From: Bradyrhizobium iriomotense
GTDB taxonomy: Bacteria; Pseudomonadota; Alphaproteobacteria; Rhizobiales; Xanthobacteraceae
Reading direction: 5' to 3'
NCBI RefSeq assembly: GCF_018129405.1
Contig: NZ_JAFCLP010000001.1
Span: 930,001 to 994,000, forward strand
DNA length: 64,000 nt
The notes under the pieces were generated by a model. The model did no database searches. It saw nothing but the letters and a program-made list of their open reading frames with translations, and was not told where the DNA came from. Below are positions 36,456 through 45,100 of the stretch, piece by piece (position 1 is the first letter of the stretch; every line of letters starts with the position of its first letter). The position numbers and the translations under genes were made by a program.

Positions 36456-37667
36456 GTGGCGACGACGACACCGAGTGCTGCACGTAGCGGGCTGCCCAGG
36501 GGAATCTGGGTGCTCGGCTTCGTCTCGATGCTGATGGACATCTCCTCCGAGATGATCCACGCGCTGCTGCCGGTCTATCTCGTCACCGTGCTCGGGGCGT
36601 CCACGCTCACGGTCGGCTTCATCGAGGGCATTGCGGAGGCCACCGCCTCGATCATCAAGATCTTCTCCGGTGCACTGTCGGACTGGCTCGGCCGCCGCAA
36701 GCTGCTCGCCGCGCTCGGCTACGGGCTCGCCGCGCTGACAAAACCGCTGTTCCCGCTCGCGCCCAGCGTCGGATGGCTGGTTGCGGCGCGCTTCATCGAC
36801 CGCGTCGGCAAGGGCATCCGCGGCGCACCCCGCGATGCGCTGATCGCCGATATCGCGCCTGTCGGCCTGCGCGGCGCGAGCTTCGGCTTGCGCCAGTCGC
36901 TCGACACCATCGGCGCCTTCGTCGGGCCGCTGGTCGCGATCGGCCTGATGTGGTGGACGGCGGACAATTTTGCCCTCGTGTTCTGGTTCGCCGTGCTGCC
37001 GGCCTTCCTCTCATTCGGCCTGATCGCCTTTGGCGTCAACGAGCCGGAGCCGGACCCGAACCGGGAGCCAGCGAAGAATCCGCTCAATCTCGCCGCGATG
37101 CGGCAGCTCGGATCGGTGTACTGGCGCGTCGTCGCGGTCGGCGTGGTGTTCACACTCGCCCGCTTCAGCGAGGCCTTCCTGATCCTGCGCGCGCAAAATA
37201 TCGGCCTCAATGCGATGTGGGTGCCGGCGGTGCTGGTGCTGATGAACATCGCCTACGCGCTCTCGGCGTATCCGGCCGGCGTGCTGTCGGACCGGATCAA
37301 CCGGACTGGCCTGCTCGCTGTTGGTCTGCTCTTGCTCGCCGGGGCCGACCTTGCACTCGCGCTGCTGCCGAACCTTGGTGGCCTCGCGCTCGGTGTCGTG
37401 CTGTGGGGACTGCATATGGGACTGACGCAGGGCCTGCTCTCGGCGCTCGTCGCCGACGCCGCCCCGCCGAGCCTGCGCGGCACCGCATTCGGCTATTTCA
37501 ACCTGTTCACGGGCCTCGCCCTGCTGGCGGCGAGCGTGATCGCCGGCGCGCTGTGGGACGCCTATGGCCCGGCCGGCACGTTCCTGGCCGGGCTCGGCTT
37601 CGCGCTGGTGTCGCTCGCGGGGCTGTGCGCCATCGGCAACGGGCTCGCAACGGAGGGCAAGCGATGA
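36456..37667 (+). CDS. MFS transporter in the fluoride operon
   Basis: This 403-residue protein starts at a GTG with GAAGGAGAAGG upstream. It has twelve hydrophobic segments and MFS signatures (GALSDWLGRRKLLAALGYGL, then RFIDRVGKGIRGAPRDALIAD). The second of these resembles permeases of the YfcJ/SetA-like and putative drug-proton groups. It is the first gene after the fluoride riboswitch and is followed by two crcB genes and a DUF190 gene, so it probably contributes to fluoride tolerance. The transported ion or metabolite is unknown. The spacing to crcB is 16 bases. Confidence 0.9.
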   Translation: MATTTPSAARSGLPRGIWVLGFVSMLMDISSEMIHALLPVYLVTVLGASTLTVGFIEGIAEATASIIKIFSGALSDWLGRRKLLAALGYGLAALTKPLFPLAPSVGWLVAARFIDRVGKGIRGAPRDALIADIAPVGLRGASFGLRQSLDTIGAFVGPLVAIGLMWWTADNFALVFWFAVLPAFLSFGLIAFGVNEPEPDPNREPAKNPLNLAAMRQLGSVYWRVVAVGVVFTLARFSEAFLILRAQNIGLNAMWVPAVLVLMNIAYALSAYPAGVLSDRINRTGLLAVGLLLLAGADLALALLPNLGGLALGVVLWGLHMGLTQGLLSALVADAAPPSLRGTAFGYFNLFTGLALLAASVIAGALWDAYGPAGTFLAGLGFALVSLAGLCAIGNGLATEGKR

Positions 37668-37683
37668 CGGGAGGCGGTTCATC

Positions 37684-38073
37684 GTGCTGAGCGGAGTGCT
37701 TGCAATCATGATCGGCAGCGTGCTGGGCGGCTGCGCGCGCTACTTCGTCTCCGGCGCGATCGCCCGGCGGCTGGGCGAGACGTTTCCATGGGGCACCATG
37801 ACCATCAACGTCACCGGCGCCTTCCTGATCGGCATTCTTGGCGCACTGGCGACGCATCCGGGCTCGGTCTTCGCCGCGCCCAATCCCTGGCTGTTCGCGG
37901 TGACCGGATTCCTCGGCTGCTACACCACGGTGTCCTCGTTCAGCCTGCAAACGCTGACGCTCGCCCGCAACGGCGAGCCCCTGCATGCGCTCGGCAATGT
38001 CGCCGCCTCGGTCGGACTGTGCCTCACGGCCGTGACTTGCGGCTTCCTCCTTGCCGATCGTTTGGGGGGCTAG
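37684..38073 (+). CDS. crcB: fluoride channel subunit Fluc/CrcB (first copy)
   Basis: The protein has 129 residues and four hydrophobic segments. Family motifs are GGCARYFVSGA in TM1, GTMTINVTGAFLIG in TM2 and GFLGCYTTVSSFSLQT in TM3. The usual TTFS is TTVSS here, so the first Phe-box position is altered. GTG 37684 has GGGAGG upstream. It forms a fluoride channel in the inner membrane, either as a homodimer or, more likely, with the adjacent second copy. Confidence 0.93.
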   Translation: MLSGVLAIMIGSVLGGCARYFVSGAIARRLGETFPWGTMTINVTGAFLIGILGALATHPGSVFAAPNPWLFAVTGFLGCYTTVSSFSLQTLTLARNGEPLHALGNVAASVGLCLTAVTCGFLLADRLGG

Positions 38074-38079
38074 AGGCTG

Positions 38080-38505
38080 ATGAGCTCCCCTTCCACCGAC
38101 CGCTGGCGCAGTGCGGTGCTCTATGCCTGGGTTTCCTTCGGAAGCATCCTCGGCGGACTCGCGCGCTATTTCGTTTCCCTTCTGCTCGACACCGGGCCCG
38201 GCTTTCCCACCGCAACGCTGTTCATCAATGCCACGGGCTCGCTGATCATCGGCTTCTATGCGACGCTGACCGGCCCAGACGGTCGCGTGCTCGCGCGCCC
38301 GGAGCACCGGCAATTCGTCATGACCGGGTTCTGCGGCGGCTACACCACCTTCTCGGCCTTCAGCCTGGAAACCTTCCGCCTGTTCCATGGCGGCATGAAA
38401 TACACCGCGCTCGTCTATGTCGCAGCATCAGTCATCTGCTGGCTGGTGTCCGTGTGGCTCGGGCATATGATGGCGAGCCGCTACAACCGCTTGACGAGGA
38501 GTTGA
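38080..38505 (+). CDS. crcB: fluoride channel subunit Fluc/CrcB (second copy)
   Basis: This 141-residue protein starts seven bases after the first crcB stop. The motifs are GGLARYFVSLLL, TATLFINATGSLIIGF and GFCGGYTTFSAFSLET, with the canonical Phe-box. Adjacent, non-identical crcB genes are known to encode the two halves of antiparallel heterodimeric channels. An extra N-terminal stretch (SSPSTDRWRSAV) precedes TM1. Confidence 0.93.
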   Translation: MSSPSTDRWRSAVLYAWVSFGSILGGLARYFVSLLLDTGPGFPTATLFINATGSLIIGFYATLTGPDGRVLARPEHRQFVMTGFCGGYTTFSAFSLETFRLFHGGMKYTALVYVAASVICWLVSVWLGHMMASRYNRLTRS

Positions 38506-38507
38506 CC

Positions 38508-38849
38508 ATGCAAATCCCCAATCAGGCAGTTTCGCTCCGCATCTTCATCGGCGAGAGTGACCATTATGACGGCAAGCCGCTTTATGAAGCGATCGTGATC
38601 AGGGCGCGCGAGCTGCACCTCGCCGGCGCCACCGTGCTGCGCGGTCCCATGGGATTCGGCAAGTCGAGCCGGCTGCACACCTCGAAAATCCTGCGCCTCT
38701 CGGAAGACCTGCCGCTGCTGATCGAGATCGTCGACAGCGAGGACAACATCAATGCATTCCTGCCCATCCTGGACGGCATGATGTCGAGCGGGCTGATCAC
38801 CTTGGAGAAGGTGCAGGTCCTGCAATATGGTGAGAAGGCCGCGAGCTGA
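38508..38849 (+). CDS. DUF190 PII-like protein
   Basis: This 113-residue protein is a typical DUF190 member (SLRIFIGESDHYDGKPLYEA, GATVLRGPMGFGKSSRLH, LPLLIEIVDSEDNINAFLP), with a PII-like ferredoxin fold. The start codon follows the crcB stop by two bases, so it belongs to the fluoride operon. DUF190 proteins often accompany crcB. A regulatory or channel-accessory role is suspected but not shown. Confidence 0.92.
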   Translation: MQIPNQAVSLRIFIGESDHYDGKPLYEAIVIRARELHLAGATVLRGPMGFGKSSRLHTSKILRLSEDLPLLIEIVDSEDNINAFLPILDGMMSSGLITLEKVQVLQYGEKAAS

Positions 38850-38893
38850 TCGCTCCGGCCGGAAACCCGAGCCCGCCGTGTCCAGGAGGCGGA

Positions 38894-39199
38894 ATGAACG
38901 ACACCGTCACCAAGCCGAAAACCAGGACCAAGACCAAGGTCGAGCGGCCGAAGCTGCACAAGGTCATCCTGATCAACGACGACTACACGCCGCGCGAATT
39001 CGTCACCATGGTGCTGAAGGCCGAATTCCGCATGACCGAGGATCAGGCCTACAAGGTGATGATCACCGCACACAAGTTAGGGACCTGCGTGGTCGCCGTG
39101 TTCACCAAGGACGTCGCCGAGACCAAGGCGACGCGCGCCACCGACGCCGGCCGCGCCAAGGGCTATCCGCTGCTGTTCACGACCGAGCCGGAGGAATAG
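38894..39199 (+). CDS. clpS: ClpS-type adaptor (ClpS2-like)
   Basis: This 101-residue protein has the N-degron binding sequence LINDDYTPREFVTMVL. The residue corresponding to the E. coli gatekeeper Met40 is Arg. The conserved His is in MITAHKLG and the ClpA-contact region in FTKDVAETKA is kept. It should deliver N-end-rule substrates to ClpAP. It is not next to clpA, so it is probably the second alphaproteobacterial ClpS with different specificity. Confidence 0.9.
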   Translation: MNDTVTKPKTRTKTKVERPKLHKVILINDDYTPREFVTMVLKAEFRMTEDQAYKVMITAHKLGTCVVAVFTKDVAETKATRATDAGRAKGYPLLFTTEPEE

Positions 39200-39241
39200 G
39201 GCTTCATCGTGCGACGATGAATGGCCTTCAGTCAGTGCGCA

Positions 39242-40432
39242 TCACGCCATCACCACCGGCGTCTCCTCCCCGAGCCCGTAGACGCGCTGCGCCTTGGAAA
39301 ATCCGGCGATCGGAAATTCGCCGAGCGCGCGCCAGTCGTGGCGGCAGGCATTGGCAAAGACTTCGGAGACCACGACGGTGCGCCCGAGCCGACCCGCGAT
39401 CTTCTCCAGCCGCGCGGCGAGATTGACGGCGGGGCCGATGCAGGTGAAGTCGAGCCGGTTGCCGCCGCCGATATTGCCGTAGAGAATGTTGCCGACATGC
39501 AGCGCGACGCCGAAGCGGAAGCGCTCGATGATGTCGCCGACCGGAAAGGCGAGCGCTTCGACGCTGGCGCGGGACTCGCGCGCGGCCTCCAGCACGCGCG
39601 CGCAGACATGGGCGGCATCGCCGACATATTCGTCGATCGGGAACACCGCGAGCAGGCCATCACCCATGAATTTCAGCACTTCGCCGCCATGACCGCGGAT
39701 CGCGGTGACCTGGCAATCGAAATACTGGTTGAGGATGTCGACCACGGTCTCGGCGGGCAGCCGGTCCGACAGCGCGGTGAAGCCGCGCAAATCCGAGAGC
39801 CAGATCGCGGCCTGCATGGTGTCGTTGTGGCCGCGGCGGATCTGGCCGCCGAGGATGCGCGCGCCGGCGCGGTTGCCGACATAGGTGTCGAGCAGCATCT
39901 CGGCAGTGCGGCGCAGGCTGATGATCTCGGCGACGCGCGCGAGCGGCGTCACGATGGAACGGATTGCCGCGATGTGGTCGTCGCTGAAGCCGCCGGGATG
40001 CCGTGTCACCCAGCTGGTCGCATGGACCGAGCCGTCGAGAAACGGCATGGGCACTGCGATATAGTCGGTCGCCCCTTCGGCTCGCATGTCGTCGAGAAAC
40101 GGAAACCGCTCGTTGTCGCGACCGTCGATGCGTCCCCGGACCTCAAGTCCCTGCTCGAACACGATCCGAAGCGGGCTCTTGGCAAATTCGGGCGTCTCCA
40201 GGATCTCGAAATCGACGGAGCCGATCTCGACCTCCTCACCCTGCCGCCAGATGAAGTTGCGGCCGAAGATCTCCGGATGCAGCGTGCGGATGAAGATGCC
40301 GAAGCGCCACAGCGGCAGGCCGGCCTCGACCAGATGCTCGCAGACGTCGGCGATCATCTCGGCCGGGGTCCCGGACGACCTCGCGCCGTCGATCAGCCAG
40401 TTGGTGATGCGCTGGAGCTCGGAGGTTTCCAT
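39242..40432 (-). CDS. class III adenylate cyclase with N-terminal sensory region
   Basis: This 396-residue protein has a GAF-like N-terminal domain (residues 1-190) and a cyclase homology domain. The metal-binding Asp residues lie in IWLSDLRGFTALSD and LKFMGDGLLAVFP, and the transition-state Asn and Arg are in PAVNLAARLEKI. It is soluble, with no membrane segment. It probably makes cAMP in response to a small-molecule or redox signal. It is convergent with clpS and lies downstream of aroC on the same strand. Confidence 0.92.
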   Translation of the reverse strand: METSELQRITNWLIDGARSSGTPAEMIADVCEHLVEAGLPLWRFGIFIRTLHPEIFGRNFIWRQGEEVEIGSVDFEILETPEFAKSPLRIVFEQGLEVRGRIDGRDNERFPFLDDMRAEGATDYIAVPMPFLDGSVHATSWVTRHPGGFSDDHIAAIRSIVTPLARVAEIISLRRTAEMLLDTYVGNRAGARILGGQIRRGHNDTMQAAIWLSDLRGFTALSDRLPAETVVDILNQYFDCQVTAIRGHGGEVLKFMGDGLLAVFPIDEYVGDAAHVCARVLEAARESRASVEALAFPVGDIIERFRFGVALHVGNILYGNIGGGNRLDFTCIGPAVNLAARLEKIAGRLGRTVVVSEVFANACRHDWRALGEFPIAGFSKAQRVYGLGEETPVVMA

Positions 40433-40504
40433 GCCCGCATTTGCGGACGAAGTTGCAGCGCCGTCAAGCTGCGCGGTGGGCTAGTACCGCGGCATTATAG
40501 CTGG

Positions 40505-40555
40505 CGCATAATCTTTTCGGAAAACCGCTTCACACTTTTCCGGATCACGCGCTAG
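40505..40555. repeat. family C repeat copy 2, overlapping the end of aroC
   Basis: It contains CATAATCTTTTCGGAAAACC and CACTTTTCCGGATCACGCGC, the core of the rhizobial GAGCATGATC element. The aroC stop codon (40552-40554) lies inside it. Confidence 0.75.
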
Positions 40556-41640
40556 CGCCCGACCTGCCCGCGATCCCGAATGAAATGATCCGCCAGCACG
40601 CAGGCCATCATGGCTTCGCCGACCGGGACGGCGCGGATGCCGACGCAGGGGTCGTGGCGGCCCTTGGTGAATATCTCGGTATCAGTGCCCTTGCGGTCGA
40701 CGGTGAGACGCGGCTGGAGGATCGACGAGGTCGGCTTCACCGCAAAGCGCACCACAATCGGCTGTCCCGTGGAGATGCCGCCCAGAATGCCGCCGGCATG
40801 GTTGGAGAGGAAGCGCGTGCCGTCATTGCCGGTGCGCATCTCGTCGGCGTTCTCCTCGCCGGTGAGTTCGGCGGCGCCAAAGCCGGCGCCGATCTCGACG
40901 CCCTTCACCGCGTTGATGGTCATCATCGCGCCGGCAAGATCGGAATCGAGCTTTGCGTAGATCGGCGCACCTAAGCCGGCCGGCACGCCCTCGGCGACGA
41001 TCTCCAGCACTGCACCGATCGAAGAGCCGCTCTTGCGGATGCCGTCGAGATAGGTCTCGAAGAAGGCGGCCTTGTCCTTGTCCGGGCAGAAGAACGGATT
41101 CTTGGCGACCTCGTCCCAGTCCCACTTCGCGCGGTCGATCTTGTGCGGGCCGATCTGCACCAGCGCGCCGCGCACCTTGACGTCGGGCAGCACCTTTCGC
41201 GCGATCGCGCCGGCGGCAACGCGCATCGCAGTCTCGCGCGCCGAGGAGCGGCCGCCGCCGCGATAGTCGCGCAGGCCGTATTTCGCCTCATAGGTGAAGT
41301 CGGCATGACCCGGGCGAAACTTGTCCTTGATCTCGGAATAGTCCTTCGAGCGCTGGTCGGTGTTCTCGATCAGGAGGCCGATCGGCGTGCCCGTCGTCAC
41401 CTGCACGCCGGTCTCCGGATGCGCCATCACGCCGGAGAGGATTTTCACCTGGTCCGGCTCCTGGCGCTGGGTGGTGAAGCGCGACTGGCCGGGACGGCGG
41501 CGGTCGAGATCACGCTGGATGTCGGCCTCGGTGAGCGGGATCATGGGCGGGCAGCCGTCGACCACGCAGCCGATCGCCACCCCGTGGCTCTCGCCGAAGG
41601 TGGTGACGCGGAACATGTGGCCGAAGGTGTTGAAGGACAT
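40552..41640 (-). CDS. aroC: chorismate synthase
   Basis: The protein has 362 residues from ATG 41640. The start [20 protein letters not shown] and the C-terminal [18 protein letters not shown] are diagnostic, as is [16 protein letters not shown]. It makes chorismate from EPSP using reduced FMN, the last common step of aromatic amino acid synthesis. The stop codon is supplied by a family C repeat. The longer open frame upstream only reads through a family A repeat. Confidence 0.97.
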   Translation of the reverse strand: MSFNTFGHMFRVTTFGESHGVAIGCVVDGCPPMIPLTEADIQRDLDRRRPGQSRFTTQRQEPDQVKILSGVMAHPETGVQVTTGTPIGLLIENTDQRSKDYSEIKDKFRPGHADFTYEAKYGLRDYRGGGRSSARETAMRVAAGAIARKVLPDVKVRGALVQIGPHKIDRAKWDWDEVAKNPFFCPDKDKAAFFETYLDGIRKSGSSIGAVLEIVAEGVPAGLGAPIYAKLDSDLAGAMMTINAVKGVEIGAGFGAAELTGEENADEMRTGNDGTRFLSNHAGGILGGISTGQPIVVRFAVKPTSSILQPRLTVDRKGTDTEIFTKGRHDPCVGIRAVPVGEAMMACVLADHFIRDRGQVGR

Positions 41641-41728
41641 CGCCGAACTGCCGCCTAGCGCTGACGTTTTACAAACGTTGTTTGTCAACGTCGTAGCGCC
41701 GCGGAGCACTGGGTTCAACCCTAGTTCC

Positions 41729-41806
41729 GTCATTCCGGGGCGATGCAGAGCATCGAACCCGGAATCTCGAGATTCCGGGTTCGCCCTGCGGGCGCCCCGG
41801 AATGAC
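41729..41806. repeat. family A repeat copy 2
   Basis: GTCATTCCGGGGCG and CGCCCCGGAATGAC flank CGAACCCGGAATCTCGAGAT and its complement. It lies between aroC and the histidine phosphatase gene. Confidence 0.85.
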
Positions 41807-41817
41807 AATGGGTGGGC

Positions 41818-42417
41818 TTAACTGAACTTCTCCAGCCGCCCGTCGCGGAACACGTAGACGGCGCCCTGCTCGATATAGAGTTCGGCGGCGCTGGCGGGGG
41901 TCTCCAGCCCCAAGGACACCATCAGCGCCCGGCAGGTCCCGCCATGGGCGACCGCGACGGTGTCGGTCCGGAGCTGGTCGTACCATGCGCGCACGCGGAC
42001 CTGCACGTCGGCATAGGTCTCCCCGCCCGCCGGCCCGACTGTCCATTTGTCCGCGAGGCGCCTCGCATAGATATCGGGATCGGCGGCTTCGCTCTCGGCC
42101 AATGTCAGCCCTTCCCAGGTGCCGTAGCCGATCTCGCGCAGGCGATCGTCGAGCGCATAATCAGCCACCGGCAGCTCGAGCTTGCCGCGTGCGAGTTCCA
42201 TGGTCTGGCGTGCGCGGCCGAGCGGGCTCGACACGTAGGGCAGCGCGGCCTTGTCGCGCCCGTCACGCTTGAAGAGATCGGCCAGCACGCCGCCGGCCTG
42301 CACAGCCTGGCTGCAGCCGCGCGCATTCAGCGGAATGTCCCTGGTGCCCTGAAGCCTGCCGAGCGCATTCCACTCGGTCTCGCCGTGGCGAAGGTAATAG
42401 ATCGTAGGCACGGCCAT
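41818..42417 (-). CDS. histidine phosphatase family protein
   Basis: The protein has 199 residues. The phospho-acceptor motif YLRHGETEWN is at residues 8-17, and the second His is near VAHGGTCRALM. The size fits the phosphoglycerate mutase-like phosphatases, which dephosphorylate diverse small molecules. It lies 13 bases downstream of fabI on the same strand, so the two are probably cotranscribed. Confidence 0.92.
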   Translation of the reverse strand: MAVPTIYYLRHGETEWNALGRLQGTRDIPLNARGCSQAVQAGGVLADLFKRDGRDKAALPYVSSPLGRARQTMELARGKLELPVADYALDDRLREIGYGTWEGLTLAESEAADPDIYARRLADKWTVGPAGGETYADVQVRVRAWYDQLRTDTVAVAHGGTCRALMVSLGLETPASAAELYIEQGAVYVFRDGRLEKFS

Positions 42418-42430
42418 TCCGGGTGAGATG

Positions 42431-43246
42431 TCAGTCCTTGCCGCCGAGCGAAATGTCCGGCGCGTCCGGCCGCTTCATGCCGAGTACGTGATAGCCGGAA
42501 TCGACGTGATGCACCTCGCCGGTGACGCCGCGCGAGAGGTCGGAGAGGAAATACAGCGCGCTGCCGCCGACGTCTTCGGTGGACACGTTACGCCGCATCG
42601 GCGCGTTGGTCTCGTTCCACTTCAGGATATAGCGGAAATCGCCGATGCCAGAGGCGGCAAGCGTCTTGATCGGCCCTGCCGAGATCGCGTTGACGCGGAT
42701 GTTCTTCTCGCCGAGATCGGCGGCGAGATAGCGCACGCTGGCTTCCAGCGCCGCCTTGGCAACGCCCATCACGTTGTAATGCGGCATCCACTTCTCGGCG
42801 CCGTAGTAGGAGAGCGTGATCAGCGAGCCGCCATCGGTCATCAGCTTCTCGGCGCGCTGCGCCACCGCCGTGAACGAGTAGCAGGAGATCAGCATCGACT
42901 TCGAAAAATTCTCCTGCGTGGTGTCGACGTAGCGGCCGTCGAGCTGCTCGCCATAGGCGATCGCGTGCACCAGGAAGTCGATCTTGCCCCACTTCTCCTT
43001 CAGCACCGCGAAGGCCGCGTCGATGGTCGCAGCATCGGTGACGTCGCAATGGCCGAGCACGAGGCCGCCGATCTCGGCGGCGAGCGGCTCGACGCGCTTC
43101 TTCAGCGCATCGCCCTGATAGGTGAAGGCGAGCTCGGCGCCGGCGGCGTGGCATGCCTTCGCAATGCCCCAGGCGATCGAGCGGTTGTTTGCAACGCCGA
43201 GGATCACCCCGCGCTTGCCTTGCATCAGACCTGAATTCTGCGCCAT
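42431..43246 (-). CDS. fabI: enoyl-ACP reductase (NADH)
   Basis: This 271-residue SDR-fold protein has the FabI features GVANNRSIAWGIAKA for NADH binding and the Tyr-X6-Lys catalytic pair in HYNVMGVAKAAL. SAGPIKTLAASGI follows. It reduces enoyl-ACP in fatty acid elongation in the cytoplasm. It is divergent from the ECF sigma gene and cotranscribed with the phosphatase gene. Confidence 0.95.
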   Translation of the reverse strand: MAQNSGLMQGKRGVILGVANNRSIAWGIAKACHAAGAELAFTYQGDALKKRVEPLAAEIGGLVLGHCDVTDAATIDAAFAVLKEKWGKIDFLVHAIAYGEQLDGRYVDTTQENFSKSMLISCYSFTAVAQRAEKLMTDGGSLITLSYYGAEKWMPHYNVMGVAKAALEASVRYLAADLGEKNIRVNAISAGPIKTLAASGIGDFRYILKWNETNAPMRRNVSTEDVGGSALYFLSDLSRGVTGEVHHVDSGYHVLGMKRPDAPDISLGGKD

Positions 43247-43418
43247 TTTTGAACGTCCCGTCGAGCTCTCGTTGAGGTCTGGAGGTACACCAGCCCTCCC
43301 CTGCGGTACAGCCCTAATACGCGGCGTTAACGCTGTTTCGAGCGCCGGAATAGCCGTTCCATTCGGGTGTTATGATCGTTGAGGCGCTCGCGCCGGACAC
43401 CAGGACGTCAAGACGGCA

Positions 43419-43907
43419 ATGAGTGCGTTTCGCCAGAGTGTTGAAGCCATGATCCCGGCGTTGCGCCGCTACGCCCGCGCGCTGACGCGCGATGCGGATG
43501 CGGCCGACGATCTGGTGCAGGACACTTTGGTGCGTGCGCTCCGTTCGGAGCGCCTGTTTCTCGGCGGCGACGTCAGGAGCTGGCTCTACACGATCCTGAC
43601 CAACCTCAACAAGAACCGGCGGCGCTCGCTGGCAAGACGGCCGCAATTCATGCAGCTGACGGAGAACAACCCCGACGCCAGCGGGACCGAAGCGGAGGGA
43701 CGCGACATCGAGAAGGCGCTGGCAACACTGGTCGAGGAGCAACGCTCGGTGCTGCTGCTGGTGATGCTGGAGGGCATGAGCTACCGCGAGGTCGCCGACA
43801 TCCAGGGCGTGCCGATCGGCACCGTGATGTCGCGCCTGGCACGGGCGAGAGCCCACGTGAAAGCCTCGCTGGAGGGTGAGCGCCCGGCGCTCAGGCGGGT
43901 GAAATGA
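43419..43907 (+). CDS. ECF-type RNA polymerase sigma factor
   Basis: This 162-residue protein has region 2 (LRRYARALTRDADAADDLVQ, then VRSWLYTILTNLN) and region 4 (VLLLVMLEGMSYREVADIQG, then GTVMSRLARARA). It lacks an N-terminal extension. An anti-sigma-like gene lies 106 bases downstream, the usual arrangement. The inducing stress is unknown. Confidence 0.93.
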   Translation: MSAFRQSVEAMIPALRRYARALTRDADAADDLVQDTLVRALRSERLFLGGDVRSWLYTILTNLNKNRRRSLARRPQFMQLTENNPDASGTEAEGRDIEKALATLVEEQRSVLLLVMLEGMSYREVADIQGVPIGTVMSRLARARAHVKASLEGERPALRRVK

Positions 43908-44013
43908 TGGCCGGTTTGATGCATCGAATAATGTCCGCCCGCAGCCTGACGGTGAAGCGGGTGAAGTTGAGCAACGAAGGATATTTTGGGCCACAGAGCC
44001 AGAGACGACCGAT

Positions 44014-44784
44014 ATGAACGACCGCAACATTCCCATTACCGAGGACGAGCTCCACGCCTATGTCGACGGCGAGCTGCCGGCCGAGCGACGCGCCGACGTC
44101 GAGGCCTGGCTTGCCGCCCACCCCGACGATGCCGAGCGGGTGCAGTCCTGGCAGACCATGGCCGAGATGCTGCACGCCCGCTACGATTCCGTCGCCCAGG
44201 AGCCGGTGCCGGCACGGCTCGAGCTCGAGCGGCTGGAGCGCCGTCCCCGGCAATGGTTCTATGGCGCCGCCGCGGCCGTGCTGGTGGCCTTCGTCGCCGG
44301 CGGCAGCGCCGGCTGGGTGGCGCATGGCGCCGCCAACGCGCCTTCGACCTTCCAAAGCTTCACGGCGGACGCGCTCGACGCCCACCGCCTCTATGTCGTC
44401 GAGGTGCGCCATCCCGTCGAGGTCGGCGGCAACGAGCGCGATCATTTGCAGGCCTGGCTGACCAGGCGCTGCGGCTGGACCGTGTTCGCGCCGAATTTGG
44501 AGGCGAGCGGACTGAAGCTGGTCGGCGGCCGGCTTCTGCCGGGGCCGAACGGACCGGCGTCGTTCCTGATGTATGAGGGCGCCTCGGGGGAGCGGTACAC
44601 GATCTACTCCGCCAAGACCGAGAATGGTGCAACGCAAATGCGCTACGCCAGGACGGACAAGGACGGTGCGTTGTTCTGGGCCGAGCGCGGCGTCGGCTAT
44701 GTCGTCAGCGGCGGCGGTGATCGCGACCGGCTGACCAAGGTGGCGCAGGCCGTGTACGACCAGGCAGAGAAAAACGGCACCTAG
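44014..44784 (+). CDS. anti-sigma factor, membrane anchored
   Basis: This 256-residue protein has an N-terminal anti-sigma helix bundle (ITEDELHAYVDGELPAERRA), a single membrane segment near residues 88-108 (FYGAAAAVLVAFVAGGSAGW) and a periplasmic C-terminal domain. The N-terminal domain lacks the His-X3-Cys-X2-Cys zinc site of many such factors. It should hold the preceding ECF factor inactive at the membrane. Confidence 0.88.
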   Translation: MNDRNIPITEDELHAYVDGELPAERRADVEAWLAAHPDDAERVQSWQTMAEMLHARYDSVAQEPVPARLELERLERRPRQWFYGAAAAVLVAFVAGGSAGWVAHGAANAPSTFQSFTADALDAHRLYVVEVRHPVEVGGNERDHLQAWLTRRCGWTVFAPNLEASGLKLVGGRLLPGPNGPASFLMYEGASGERYTIYSAKTENGATQMRYARTDKDGALFWAERGVGYVVSGGGDRDRLTKVAQAVYDQAEKNGT

Positions 44785-45100
44785 ACAACTGCACAAGCGC
44801 GGTGCCTCGATTCCGTCATTGAAAATTTGGAATCAGGACATGGACGCGTCTCATTATCGCACCGGGTGTTCACGCGATTATGAGTGGCGTTCGATCCGCC
44901 GATCGACGCGGGCGGCCTCGATTGGGGTTTTTGGTACCGCGCTGGTCCCCCTCTCGAGGCCGCACCTTTTTATCGGCTGCCCCGCCGGACAGCCGACACG
45001 TCGAGACCATGAAGCGCTACCACGCCTCAGGCATATGATGAGCGTCATCTCCTGGACGACGCCTTAAGCCTCTAGGAAAACCCCTTCAGTTCGATCTCGC
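44785..45100. other. gap without a supported gene
   Basis: A frame from 44819 to 45067 (82 codons) is open, but it has no ribosome-binding site and an unfamiliar composition. I see no other feature. Confidence 0.35.

Noticed and set aside
43347-43380. EcfG-type promoter (GGAAT and CGTT) before the ECF sigma gene
   Set aside because: The spacing is 25 bases, whereas about 16 to 19 is expected.
44819-45067. 82-codon frame after the anti-sigma gene
   Set aside because: It has no ribosome-binding site, and the composition is unlike neighbouring genes.
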